A stretch of DNA of 64,000 bases. Origin: Rotaria sordida. Its lineage: Eukaryota; Rotifera; Eurotatoria; Philodinida; Philodinidae. The stretch's first letter is position 1, and each line of letters starts with the position of its first letter. The notes under the pieces are model-generated. The model saw nothing but the letters and a program-made list of their open reading frames with translations, was not told the DNA's origin and did no database searches. Below are positions 38,901 to 51,400 of this stretch, one piece after another. A program made the translations under genes and the position numbers. The stretch covers positions 1 to 64,000 of the forward strand of contig CAJNOL010000246.1 of the NCBI GenBank assembly GCA_905250125.1, in the 5' to 3' direction.

Positions 38901-41180
38901 GGCAGTGATATCAGCGACCGGCTCGATTTAATAGGGATTTCATACCGACTGGTACGGTCTATCGTTTTCTTAGATTTATTATCAATATTTGTCGAGCTTC
39001 ATGTCCTTCAAAAAATCGATCTTGTACCAGATATATTCAAATCGACTGAAAATTCTCTATGAACCTTCATTCTATATACAGAGTTTCTTTTTGTTTGAAA
39101 AGCGCATATTAGAATACAGAGTATGGCAGAACCCTTTTTTTTCATTCTTAATTTTTAAGTAGAGAGAAGCTTAATGTCTCGAAAAATATGGCGCTGTAAT
39201 TATGAAAGTACTCTTTTATATAATAGTAACAATGGCTAATTAAAAAAAAGGGATTCGATCATGCGCTCTTTCAAGCAAATATAGAATGAAGGTCCATAGA
39301 GAATTCTGGAAAAATATAAACAAAGAAAGAACAAATAAGATTTCCTGTTGTTTCTAAAAAAAACATATTTTCAAACGAAAAATGACAGAAATCATGTAAA
39401 GTTTTGGCGAAAAACGAGATGCCAAATAAAAGAACCATACCGGTTATGAAAGGTCAAACCACGAACTGTCATCTTAATTTCGATTTTTCTGACGAATACC
39501 GACTTTTTTGTTTAGAGAGACCTTAAATCAGGCAACCTATATATAAAAAATGAATGAAGGCCAAACATCTGTCATCTTCAGGGTGCATATCCTTTAACCA
39601 ACTGATCGACTACAGGGATGCTAATAGTACCGGTATCGATTTTAGACACACTAGTCCATTTTGAGTTAATCACATTGATTCCCTCTATACTTCAATGGGC
39701 TTCTTCGCTTACAAGGGAACCTTTTCAGATTTCCCTTTCTGATTTCAATGATTTTCTTTTGCCTATAGATACTACATTGTGTTCTAATAAAAATCCTCAA
39801 AAAGGATTTGGGTTTCTATTAATATTTGACTAATCTATCGAATTTTGATGTGAAGCTTTGAAAAAAGAGGTCTATATCTTGAAAGTCTCATATCCAAAAG
39901 AGACTTTATTCAAAACTTCTAAATTTTTTTATGAAAGTTAATCCTATTTGAGTTCTCTATATGCACTAAGTTCCAGATCGAAATTCCAAAATAGAATTTT
40001 CTGTGAAAACCTGGAACCTCTATGATAGGCTTAGTCAAATCTTAATAGGAACCCAACACTTTTCGAGTTTTTAGTAGAATCCTCTGTTGTATCTATAGGC
40101 AAAAAAGTCATTGAAATCCTAAGGAGGCAACTGAAAAGATTTCCTCGTTAATATTCTTTTTCAGATTTGATCAAAGATATTTATTTCGAATGAAAATTGA
40201 AGAAAACTTACTTTAGTTAATTTGTTATAGTCAAGTAAATCAGGACGATGTCGATGGATAAGTGCACAAAAAGCGAGACCATCTTTGAAACTATTTTTAA
40301 AAGATAAGTAAAAAATAAAAAACAAAAATAATTTTGTTTTTATTTATATTTTAAACCTGGTATGAAAATTTTGAACATTAACATTCTTATATGGTGCTGT
40401 TTTACGTTGACACCATAATAATAAACCTTCCTTAGCCGACATTTCTATAATCACATAAAGATTATAAATTCTTCAATTGATTTATCTTTTCTACCTTCAA
40501 CAGAAATATCTTGAATAGCAAAACGTAAAATAATAGTCCAGATCATTCCTAATGTCATTTTTAAATTTCCATCAACAATTTCTAAGAAAAATTCAAAAAT
40601 ATTTTTTTGTTTATTTTTCAAATATTTTATACCTTCAGCACCAACCATTAATTTAACACCTTTACTCATTATAAAATCAAGTGCTTTGTTTACATTTGCA
40701 ATTTTATGAAATCTACAAAAAAAAAAAAAAAAAAAAACTTTTCTTTGTTGGTTTTTTTTCTTCGTATTTAATAAACCTCATTCGTCCACGATCAGGTTTA
40801 ACAAGTTGTTCATTTGAAATAACTTCTAATAAAAGCATAAGTTTCAAACCATTTTGAAAATCTTCGTCAATATTTTCAATTGCTGTACCAACTTTACGTA
40901 AATGTGAATTACACCAAGCAGTAAATGTCTGAAAATGATAAACATATAAATAAATAATAAAATTCCAAATATAAAAAACAAAATCAATGACTTTTTTTTG
41001 TTGTCGTTCCCATGCTGGATCAAGTACAGCTTCACGTTCCCATTCTTCTTCTGGAACCATATAATCATCAACTGAATTTTGTTGTGGATATCCTCCTCCA
41101 CCATATGATTGTTGTTGTTGCTGTTGTTGGTATGCCATACCGTTATGTCCATTTGTTTCTTGATAATAATACGCACTCAT
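32941..41180 (-). CDS. ACTN: Alpha-actinin
   Basis: ATG at 41180, stop at 32941-32943. Exons: 40992-41180, 40777-40928, 40633-40712, 40495-40581, 40357-40444, 40212-40290, 38493-38574, one of 38350-38435 or 38133-38218, 37711-38034, 36221-36297, 35685-36157, 35455-35609, 33472-33967, 33164-33393, 32941-33099. About 918 residues (human ACTN1 is 892). A Gln/Gly/Tyr-rich head precedes two calponin-homology domains ([56 protein letters not shown]), four spectrin repeats ([40 protein letters not shown]) and paired EF-hands (loop DKSRSRRLDPKE), ending in GESDL, the canonical actinin C-terminus. The protein crosslinks actin filaments as an antiparallel dimer. EF1 lacks the usual Gly at loop position 7, so calcium binding is uncertain. 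Several donors are weak (GTCATT, GTTTAT). Large introns hold repeats. Confidence 0.96.
33968..35454 (-). other. 1.5-kb alpha-actinin intron with internal duplication
   Basis: Separates two spectrin-repeat exons. It contains an internal direct duplication: about 35146-35180 (AAAAATTTTGGATCCAATGA) resembles about 35313-35350 (GAAAATTTTGGACCTAATAG). No ORF is credible. Probably old repeat sequence. Confidence 0.55.
36384..37564. mobile_element. Long-inverted-repeat (fold-back) element in an alpha-actinin intron
   Basis: The left arm, about 36384-36949, is the imperfect reverse complement of the right arm, about 37076-37564. The outer 20 bp agree except for one base (ATCGATACACTAGTTATAAT on the left, ATCGATACACTGGTTATAAT read from the right). 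TTATTTCTTGACTACATGAT is shared inside. The central ~125 bp is unpaired. No transposase is visible, so it is non-autonomous, MITE/fold-back-like. It lies inside the intron between the exons at 37711-38034 and 36221-36297. Confidence 0.8.
38133..38218 (-). other. Alpha-actinin alternative exon 8b
   Basis: 86 bp, acceptor ATTTTGTAG, donor GTTATT, same phases as exon 8a. Encodes [18 protein letters not shown] followed by [11 protein letters not shown]. It is homologous to exon 8a, differs mainly in the first half, and is 131 bp downstream of it. Confidence 0.85.
38350..38435 (-). other. Alpha-actinin alternative exon 8a
   Basis: 86 bp, acceptor CTAAATAG, donor GTTTTT, in phase 1 and out phase 0. 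Encodes [18 protein letters not shown] followed by [11 protein letters not shown], the end of the second calponin-homology domain and the link to the rod. The first D is completed across the junction. Confidence 0.85.
39003..39400 (+). repeat. Dispersed non-coding repeat, family R1, copy 2
   Basis: Same-orientation relative of 21937-22470, located in the 1.6-kb alpha-actinin intron between exons 40212-40290 and 38493-38574. Shared words are given at copy 1. Confidence 0.75.
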
Positions 41181-43334
41181 CGTTTTTTTTTTTTTTTCTT
41201 TTATAAATATATATGTAAATTATTTAAACGACAACGCCAGTCGACGAGTACATCTACAATTAAAATTTGTTCATTATATTGTGTCAATCATTTTATATAC
41301 TGCATATATCTACGTGCCTATTTTATGAAATAAAATATCAGACATAGAAATCGACAAACGGTTAACAGAACAAAAAGAGAAAAAAGAAAAGAAAAATAGC
41401 ACAGGTGGGAAGTTGCCTGAAGTGCATACATGCATGTATATATTGTATAGAATGTATGTATATATATTATTTAGTAGTAGGAGTAGTTGAACATCGTATT
41501 CACATGTTTTAATTGTCTTGTTCATTCGAGCGCACGGACAAATGATTGACATAAATTAATGTTCGTCTTTCTCGAAATAAGAAACAGAAAAAAAAAGAAG
41601 AAAGAATCTTTAAGCTCTTTCAAAATAAGTGTCAGAAAGGCGTATTCATGATAATCAAGTTAAATAGGTTAAGATATCAAATGAAACATACAAAGCTAAT
41701 TTGATTGACCGGTAACAAACATGTAACAGCAGTTGTAGTTGTTGTTCTTTTCTTTTTTTTTTCTCTTTTCTTATTTCTATCTATTGATGTCTTCGATCAA
41801 TGCCATGAATAATATTACAATAAACGACGATAAATAACTCTTATGATAAAAAAACGAACAAGTATATGAATAATATTCTTATATTTTGTTGATTTTCCTT
41901 AATATTTCTCATTGAAATAAAAGGAAAAAAAAAAAAACACCAAAAAAAAAGACGAAATAAATTTAATATGTAGAAAACAAAAAAACAATATAGAAAAAAA
42001 TATAATGAAGATTATTTTTTCTCTAATAATAAATCAGATAACAATAGTTAGAACAGCCTATTTTCAGCTCTTGTTATATCGTATATTTGTTATTAACGAA
42101 TAACTCGTTTACGAACGAGACAGAGAAGAAACAAGAGAAAGAGTAACAAACCAATCGACAACACATCTCTTCCAAGAAAAAAATGGGAAGAGAGAGAGAG
42201 AGAGAGAGGAGTTAAGATGATCTTTGGTACTGACAGATGTTCGATCTATATGTGTACTTAGACTAGTAAGACGCGTCGTAATGCAAAGCTTCCCTCCTTT
42301 AGACGACTACGATAGACTTGTATACCTATATGTCTAGATGTCTGCTCATGTTATAATCTTTTCCTTCACTCGTCGCGTTGTTCTCTTTCTCTTCTTATTT
42401 TCTTATGAGGTTTCCTGTAGTACATATATGCATACACACAACATCATTAGGAGAATAAGATCGATGTATGAAGGAAGAGACATAAAGAAAGCAAAAAATA
42501 ACTTTGCATAAAACGCGCCACATTGATATATCGTCCATATATATAGAGAAGAGGTAAACGATCTCTATTTGAAGATTCTTCCTCTCTCTCGCTCTTGCTC
42601 TCTTTCTCTCTGTCTTTTGTTCGTTTGTAGCAATACAATATGTTATCATTATCAGTTTCTTTTTTTTCTTCTTCCCTCCTTCCTTTGTCATATACAGGAC
42701 AAGTGACGAAACAAAATAGATAATCGATGATAAATTAGTAAATTTCTATAATAGAAAAAATATTAATATTTATGAATAAATGAAAAATAGATCGATCAAT
42801 CAAATCATTGAGAGAAAAGAACAGATGAACTGAATAGAAAATAAAGAAATATCTATCTTCTAATATATAAAAAAGTAAAAGACAAAAAACATGATTTTTC
42901 TCTCTTCATTTCTTAAACAATAATCGACAAACAGTACCAGGTCATTCCACTAGCCATAATCAATAGATCTATTGGTTTGTTTGATTATTGAAACAGAGGT
43001 GGAGCCATTTTTTGATTGGCATTTTTACAAGCCATTCTCATTAAAGTAAAATTCTTGTGTTCTGACTGTCATTTATTTGGAAAAACACAATCAAGACATT
43101 ATATCATGTTTTATTGTACATAATCAAATTCTTATTTTAAAAAAAGAAAACTAAAGATAAATCATTTTCAAATAGTAGAATAACAAACAACAAACACAAC
43201 GAATAGTTTTAATCAAATTTGAATTCTTTTTTTTTCTATTTTAATGTGTGTTGTTCTTTGTTTGTAATGCTTGAAACAAAAGAAAAAAAAAATGAAGATA
43301 GTAAATTTTATTGTGTTTTAGTGTAAGTTATATT
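41181..43334. other. Divergent intergenic region between alpha-actinin and UBE2U-like genes
   Basis: Both flanking genes point away from this 2.15-kb stretch, so it probably holds both promoters. It has poly-T/poly-A runs and a (GA)n tract at about 42189-42207. No coding exon was recognised. Confidence 0.6.
42189..42207. repeat. (GA)n microsatellite
   Basis: Nearly twenty bases of uninterrupted GA dinucleotides in the divergent intergenic region. Confidence 0.9.
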
Positions 43335-44476
43335 ATGCATTCTCGTGCTTATTTATTGATAAAACGTGATCTATATTTACTTGATAATAATCCAGTGGAT
43401 GGCATTGATATTGAACCGATTATTGATGATAATGTTTTTGATTTAACATTATTTCTTCGTCCAGTAAAAAGTTCTCAATGGTATGGTTCTATGTTTCGAA
43501 TATTTTGTTCATTTTATGATACATTTAATGTTCAACCACCAATACTTCAATTTGATCCAATACATATTCCATATCATCCAAATGTTGATCCAATAACAGG
43601 TCGAGTTAGTTTATCAACAAGTGATAAATGGAGTTCACGTTTTACATTACGTTCATTATTTGATGAATTAGCTAATGCATTTATAACACCAAATCAAAAA
43701 ACTGTCATCAATTCTGATGCTATGCGTATGCTTAAATATCGTCCAACAGATTATCAAGCTATAATTCATGATTCTATTGTAAAAAGTCAACAATTAATGG
43801 ATTTAATTAATGAAGAAAAAATAAATAATAACCAAAAATATACTATTGTATCCAAAGGAAAAGATGGTAAAAATTATAAGAACAATGATTATTTTATTTT
43901 TTTGTTTTATAGCTAATCGAGCACGTGTACGTACACCAGGAATTGGTACACGACGACAACGTAATAATTTATCATTAAATCAACGAATATCATTTGAAGA
44001 TTATCTTAGTACATGGAGAGGTATAGCAACATCAAAAGCAAATTCAAATGAAGAAAATTCATTACTTAATTATTTAAGTTTACAACCAAAATTACAAGCT
44101 CAACATCTTGCTTTAAATCCAGATGAACTTGGTATGATGGAATATGAAATTGATAATTACAAAAATTTTGTTTTTATTTTTAGCTCGACAACTTGATGAT
44201 CGAGCACTTCAATTTGAAAGACTTAAATATGGTAAATTAACAAATGATGAACGTGGACGTAAACTTATACAAGTTTCACAAATGAGTTTAAATGAAAGTA
44301 ATCAACGACCACTTGTTGTTACTGAAGCTAATAGTCGTGTTGATATAACAACAAATTATGAAAACAATATTCGACATATAGAAGAACATAATCTTATAAA
44401 AAATGATGAAGTTGATGAACTAATTGTCTGGACACAATGCCTACCGGATACAGATGAAACTATTGAAGAGAATTAA
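43335..44476 (+). CDS. UBE2U: UBE2U-like E2 ubiquitin-conjugating-domain protein, catalytic Cys missing
   Basis: Three exons (43335-43866, 43913-44131, 44184-44476) give 347 residues. The start MHSRAYLLIKRDL closely matches the human UBE2U start (MHGRAYLLLHRDF). The E2 fold follows: QWYGSMFRIFCSFYD, PPILQFDPIHIPYHPNVDP, KWSSRFTLRSLFDELANAF. The UBE2U-specific C-terminal extension is present (ISFEDYLSTWRGIATSKAN) and so is an ending like the human protein's (DEVDELIVWTQCLPDTDETI). The position of the catalytic Cys (human PHTGQPCIDF) reads PITGRVSLST, so the Cys is Ser, with a shorter loop before the Trp. The product is therefore probably an inactive E2 variant or binding protein. The comparison with human UBE2U is from memory. 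ATG 43335 was chosen by this match, over an in-frame non-ATG extension upstream. Confidence 0.9.
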
Positions 44477-44633
44477 TAATATTTTTCTATGGTTTTTTTT
44501 TATATTTCGACATAAAATCTCATCAATCTTTTTTTTTTTCTTTAAAAATAAAAGAATTATTTTTTCTTTTTTTTTAAAAAAATTTTGTAGATTTATTTTT
44601 CAAATAAAAACAAAAAGGAAATTTATCAACAGT

Positions 44634-46822
44634 ATGGCAACGAATGAGTTTCCAGCATCACAAATAGATAATCAAAATCATGTAAGACTAATACATTTGA
44701 TTGATGCTGAATCAAATAAAATGGAATTATGTTTTTATTGAAATAATCATAAAAATTATTTTTTTCTACAAAGATTTTAAGAGAATTGGACCAGATACAA
44801 TTAGGAGAAACCAAGATTTCTTACTTCACTCGAGACAGCATCTAATTTCTTTACATTTCACTGGCTAGTGGCTATGTTGTTCGACACATATCCACAAGGG
44901 ACTGTGTGCAAAGCCTAAGTAGCATTAGCCATGAAATGACCCGAGACAAGTTATTGACGACTATCTGTCTTAGATCATTCGTCCGATAGCATGTCCATGC
45001 ACTTGTAGTTAGTTGGTGTGTATAATGAACTCAAGCAGTTGAACGTCAGAACACTGCGTCAGACCAACCTTCTGTCCGCGTCAGTATTAAAGAGAAATGG
45101 ATGTAAGTTCAATAACTCGACAAGGGCAACAGTTAGTAATCTGTAGTTATTCTTTGCAAAACATTTAAAGATATTTTGATAAAAAGTCAAAAAATTTGCT
45201 AAAAGATCAAAAGAACTCTATTTAAAATTAACTAAGTAGACGCGCGATTTAGTCCATGAAGATATGAAAAGATAATCACTTGAAATCGTACCTTGAACTA
45301 TAAATCTAAAGGCGTTCTATCCGAAGCATATATCAAAATCAAAATTACATCGAAACACAATACCATTTTCATGCATTGTTTTTGCGAAGATGATGAACTT
45401 TAAAATAATTTTTTCTTATGTAGTATCCGATAAAAAGACTTTCGAAGTTTTCCTCTTTTGATCGCTCAAAATCGAAGGTCGACAGCTATAGTCATTCTCA
45501 AGTTATTAAGGTTACACCCATCCTTTTTTAATGCTGAAGCGAACGTAAGTGATAGTCGTAAGGAAGATATTGGGTTATTGAATCTGTCGCTAGATAGCTG
45601 GAAGGCAGAATATTCTTTTTTCTTCCTCTACATGTCAACACTTTGCACGATCAAAATAACCGATAATTAACATTGTTTTCTTTTGTGCTTACATTGTCAC
45701 TTGTATCCCATGAAGTGCTAACAATCGATGAGTGATAAAAAAAAGTAATTAGCGAACATTCTCTTTCAGGTTTCATTTTTTATTTCTTAATTTTTGAATA
45801 CTTTATTTTTAAATTTTTAAAAGAATTATTTATACATATTTAATATAGAATATAAACAATATTCCTTTGTATGCCGAATCAAAAATGACACGTCAACAAG
45901 CTATACATGAAATAGGTGATATTATTTTACGTTCTAATATGAAACCACGATTAGTTAAATATACATTACAATTATTAAAAAAGCTTTTACCATCTGATAA
46001 TACATTACCAAATACAATTGATGAACTTTTTCGTGCTATGATGTCATGTAAATATCAAATAACAACATCATTGTTTTTTTTTTTTTGATAGAATATAGTT
46101 CCTATTTTTTACAGCTGAAAATGATTGGCGTTTGACACAATATTTTATAAGACATAAAGAATGTCCGTCCATTTTATCAGCATCATCAAATATATGCAAT
46201 GAAAATTCAAATAGATCAATCAATCTTGATAGCTCATTGTCAACAGAACAACAAGATGAATATAATATTTCAGTACAATCATCATCATCAAGTTCCGATG
46301 ATGAAAATCCTTATGAAAAGCTACAAAAATATTTACGACCAATCACTGATATAGCAAGAGGTAATATAAATTTTCTAAGTTTTAATCAATTAAGTATTTC
46401 AATATTTAGATTTTAATCTAAACTATACAACAACATTACCTATCAACATCAATCAACGATTACAATTAGCATCTAATTCAATTAATCCATCAAAGTTTTT
46501 GGATGAATTTAATCGATTAATAAGTGAAGTTTGTATCAAAAACAAAATAGAATCTTCATATTTTAATCATTTATCTATTTTATATAGACTACATCAACAG
46601 TATCTACTAATGAACAAGATTTATTTGATACAACAAGAATATTTGATGATACTGATAATGATACATTACATTATTCAATATCGAATGATAATAAAAAATT
46701 ATGTTGTTTTGTAAATAAATTAATTTTCCACCAAAAAAAAAAATGATTTTTTTTTTCATTCATTATAGGAAATAAATGGATATGATGTACTTAATGGTGG
46801 TAAACGGTGTCAATACTATTAA
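44634..46822 (+). CDS. Unrecognised hydrophilic protein downstream of UBE2U
   Basis: Six exons are inferred: 44634-44681, 45849-46047, 46115-46360, 46410-46528, 46588-46710 and 46769-46822, with consistent phases, giving 262 residues. The N-terminal half contains a helical stretch (MTRQQAIHEIGDIILRSNMK, RLVKYTLQLLKKLLPS, IDELFRAMM) that may form a small domain. Next comes a Ser/Asn-rich acidic linker (SVQSSSSSSDDENPYEKLQK), then a second short helical region (NPSKFLDEFNRLISE), then a Thr/Asp-rich tail. No catalytic motif, signal peptide or membrane segment is visible, and I do not recognise the family. The start lies 157 bp after the UBE2U stop on the same strand. Intron 1 (1.17 kb) carries GC-richer, probably inserted sequence. 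The donor after NRLISE is weak (GTTTGT), so exon 5 is the least certain. Confidence 0.6.
44682..45848 (+). other. Large first intron with inserted, GC-richer sequence
   Basis: From GTAAGACTAA to TTTAATATAG. The block about 44780-45140 is clearly richer in GC than neighbouring DNA and looks like a non-coding insertion. No transposase was recognised. Confidence 0.5.
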
Positions 46823-48477
46823 AAGTAAATTAGTCGTATATTGTTAGATTTGATATAAAAACTTAAGATTTAATAATTTTGTTCTTTTTTTTTCTTTCTA
46901 ATGTATGTAACTATGGTTTTTGATAGATCGAATATTAAATAAAGAAAGAATGTAAATAAATAGAAGGAGGCTGTTACTGAAACAACAATCGATATAAATG
47001 GTGGCAATAAAAAAAAGAGATTGCAAAAAAAAAAAGTGCTTTATCAAAGCATCATGAGAAAACAAAATCTTATTATATAAAAATTCTATGAAATAATGCG
47101 ACAATTGTTATATACAGTTATATAAAGGTTTTCATGTTAGTATCTATTGTTTATGACAGCTGAGTATCTTTAATTTGAATATTTCAGTAAGAAAATATTA
47201 AAGACTTTGATAAGAAGACTTTTTTTTATTATATTTGATTTTCACTACACAAAGTGAAAGTCGCTCCGATGATCTTAAGAATTGTTCTATGTTACTTGTT
47301 TTTATAATTTTATCGTATTTGAAAACTATATATAATGTATGATCAGGAGGTGATTCCAATCTTAGAAAATTTTTGTGTTTCTCCAGCGGATTTCTAGCGT
47401 TTTATCGGTCGTTTTGCTCACTAATTTTCAAAAAACTGCTGAATTCTCTTCTCACCCAAACTTGATCAATTTTAGCAAAAATCATCTAATCTTCCTCCTG
47501 AGTCATCGACCCCCTTTCTCTACAATCCTCGTGGTGGCTTCGAAATACCCCTGTATGTGATACGAAATTCTTTTGTTTTTTTTTCTTTATTATCACTTTC
47601 ACTTCAAAAGTTTATTGACTAAAAATCCAGGGAAAAATTAGAAAAGACATTTTGTTATTATTAGTTATAACTATATGACTTATTTAGTATTTTCACTTAT
47701 ATATAATCGCTATTATCTAGAAAAAGAATTGAATTAGCAATTAATACTGGAAAATCTATTCTCACTTGTGAAATCTTTTTATTTATTAAGTGTATTGTAA
47801 TAAAGATTTATGACTGTCATTGAAATAAACGCATAGCAGTGGTGCGGCATCTAGGATTTATTTATTGATTCACTAACATGAATAAACTAATCGTTGTTCT
47901 TCTTTTTTGGTTCTGTTTGCATACATGAATTGTAGTGGTCTTGATTTCATAAAAATGTAGCTACGAGATCATCTTATCATACCTTTATGGTAGAAAATGT
48001 ACTCTGCAACTCTATAGATTGATGTTAAGTAGTAGACTAAAAACGTACTAGGTGATCTATTTCAATTCATGAGTATCAATATTGCTACTAAGTAAAATGA
48101 TTTTCTGTAAATTGAAAATTTCTACTTCTAAAACCCTTTTTATTTTTCTTTAAATAAGAAGTTTCAATTGTCATAAGTTTGTTTTTATTTTGATCATAAG
48201 TTTTATTATATAAGAGTATTCAAAAGTTCGTTTGATATTCGTTTAACAGGTGCTCCACAGTAAATATGTGAAAACATTAAAACTTGATGTTTCTCACTAT
48301 CAAAAAGTGTTCCATCTTCTGATATTATAATATCAGAAGGTGGAGTACTGGTTTTTTTTTATAATAGGAAGCATTAACTTTATTGCCACCATACTAAACA
48401 GTGTAACATCCACTAACGAGTAAATTCAAAATTTTGAAATTTTGAAAAAAATTTATCATAGCTTTTTTAAACTGCAG
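46823..48477. other. Intergenic region before AIFM3
   Basis: AT-rich, with no exon supported. A 24-bp perfect palindrome lies at 48316-48339, about 140 bp before the AIFM3 start codon. Confidence 0.6.
48316..48339. repeat. 24-bp perfect palindrome
   Basis: Left half CTTCTGATATTA, right half its exact reverse complement. Pairing could extend to 48312-48343 through one G-U pair, giving a 16-bp stem with no loop. It sits just upstream of AIFM3. Confidence 0.8.
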
Positions 48478-51400
48478 ATGTTCTTATTATCAAGATTATC
48501 TGTTCGATATTGTGTACAGTCTACATTATTTCAATTTCAGAAATATCATTCTACTTCAAAAAGAATGGATGTAATTAAAGACATCGTGACAACAATTACA
48601 GGTAGTAATCAAGATCTTAATTCTTCTGCATCATCCAATGAACAAATTCGTCATCAATTATGTAAAGTTAATGATTTACAAAATGGACAAATGAAAGAAT
48701 TCGAAATAAAAACATCAATTGTTAATGCAAATGTTTTACTTATTAAACAAGATAATAAATTTCATGCTTATTCAAATAAATGTTGTCATTATAAATTACC
48801 ATTAGCAAAAGGTTTGAATTGGCTTTTCTCTGTATTAAATATAAATATCTAGTTTGAAAATAACTATAAATAGGTGTTTTAATTAATAATCGTCTTCGTT
48901 GTTTTGCACATGGTGCATGCTATCGTGTTGATACTGGTGATATTGAAGATCATCCTGGTCATGGTAATTTACCAAGTATGTTTATATTGATTTATTTTTT
49001 ATTAAAAATCTTCTACATATTGATTTTTTTTTTCTTTCAATAGAATATAATGTTGAAATTGTTGATGATCAAGTTATTTTGGTTGCACGTAAACAAGATC
49101 TTGAAAAAGTGGAACGTACAAAAATACCTGATGATTTACAAGTGGAGTCTAAACCCGTTGTTGCTATTATTGGTGCTGGAGCTGGTAAATATTTTCTAAG
49201 ATTACTTTGACAAAATGAAAAATTTTATGCATTAGAGATCAGCGGGTTATAGTCTTTAGGAAGTTAAAATATCGAATTATGCTAAAGAAACAAATATTTA
49301 TCTTTACAATTTCGAATGTCTTGTAAAACTTCTCTGATAATTTTCAATTATGATTAAACGAAGTTTTACTTATCTATCAAGAACAAAAATGATTAAATGA
49401 CATTGATACCTTTGATTACATTGTAGTTCGTGCTATGTGTATTTTTTGAACTCTCGGAATTATCTTGTGTATTTTGTGACATTCTATAAATCAATATGAG
49501 ATAGCACTATTTGTTTGGACATTTTTGAATCAACAAATACTTAACATGGGAAATGGAAAACGCCGTAAGGAAGAAATAGCCTTGTATTGGAGGAAAACTA
49601 ACATATTTGAAGACTTCCATGAAAACTAATGTTCACTGCCTAGTTATATCCTTGTTTGTCTAACGAACGAAGTTATAAAGTTTCGTACCTATCAGGGTCG
49701 TTGATACGTTTTTAGGAGAGAAAAACGAAATTCATCATGATTCGGTCTCTCCCATAACAAACGATTTGCGATCACACTGTTCCTTTCCCAATCCTATTCA
49801 CCTCACAACACTATTGTCTGCTTATTTTTATTTCACTTTCTGCACAGAAAGGCAAATTGCGTTTTGAAATCTAGTTTCTGTTCAACGTTACCACGAAGAT
49901 GTAAAAAATTGCCAGAAAGTCAGATATTTGGAGAAGTGGCTCCATCCTTCTAATCGAGAATCTTCGTCCACATGCCTCGTCCTTTCCAAGGTATAACAAT
50001 TTTACTGGAATTTTTATCTCTGGCGTGATATTTGTGAAAAACGTAAATTACGAAATTTTGACCTGGAATTTTGCCCATAGGTAAATCTCGTAGATCTTAG
50101 AACGCTCTGAAAATTTCAGTCCTAGAATGTGATGCTCTTGAGATATTGAATATCGAATAGCAATTATGTATCATAAGGAAGGGTAAGAAAACCCAGTATT
50201 TTTAATATTTGATATCTTAATAACAACGTCTCCTTGTCAGTTGAAGTTTGCAGGACATTCCAAGGTTCACTAGTCGTACCTATGGATAAAATCTCCGGTT
50301 GAAATTTTCTTATTCGATTTTTTCACAACTTCTTAGAGAGAAAAAACTCAGTGAAATTCTAATAGTTTAGAAAGAATAGCGCATGGAGATGAATCCTTAT
50401 AGGCTTCTACTAGTTATCTATTGGCAAAATATCAGTTCGATTAGCGATTCACACCTAACGATCCTCTGTCGTACAGCTAGCAAAGGAAGTTTTACATTTT
50501 AACTTTACTTTTTAAAAATTTTTGAAAAAATGACTTCAAAATTATTCTCAAACACAATGTCCTGTTATATGTCTTGAATAATTTTTTTTTCCTACCATTT
50601 CAGGTGGTTTTACATGTGCTGATATGCTTCGTCAAAATGGTTTTCGTGGTCGTATACTTCTATTTACACGCGAAGGAACATTGCCTTATGATCGTGTATG
50701 TTATTTAACTTATAAAAAATCAAATATAAAAAAGAAAAACGATTTAATAAATATCTAGGTTCAATTATCAAAGCAACCATTAAAAAAACCACAAGAGTTA
50801 CTTTTACGTGATCATCCTTATTTTAAAAAAGCTAAAATTGATTTAATGCTTGATACTAATGTTACTTCTATTAATTGGAATACAAAAAATTTATCATATC
50901 AAACATTAGGTAAACAAATGAAATCTGAACAATATGATTATTTAGTATTAGCAACTGGTTTACGACCACGACGATTACCATCATCAATACCTGGTGGTGA
51001 TCTTCGAAATATTTTTTATTTAAGATCAATGGAAGATGCTAATAATCTTGTTAGTATGTATTCATCAAAAAAACAACAAAAAAAATAATTGTTTTTGTTT
51101 CTGATTTTTCTTTTTTTTAAAATTAAATAGATAAAGTAAAATCACATGAAACAAAAAATATTGTTATTATTGGTGATTCATTTATTGCATTAGAATTATG
51201 TGGATGGTTAACAACAGGTTTAGCTGGTCCTAATGGCAAACCAGAAGATGCTGAAAAGAAAAATGTTTCAGTTGTTATGCTATTAAAAGCTCCGATGATT
51301 CGTATGAAAGAAAACAAAAACTAATAATAATATTTTTTAAAATAAAGATAATCTATTCTTATATTTTAGGTCTTTTTGGTGAAAAAATTGCTCTAGCTTT

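Noticed and set aside
41012-41206. Plus-strand frame opposite the alpha-actinin start
   Set aside because: Antisense of the Gln-rich first exon, with no independent support.
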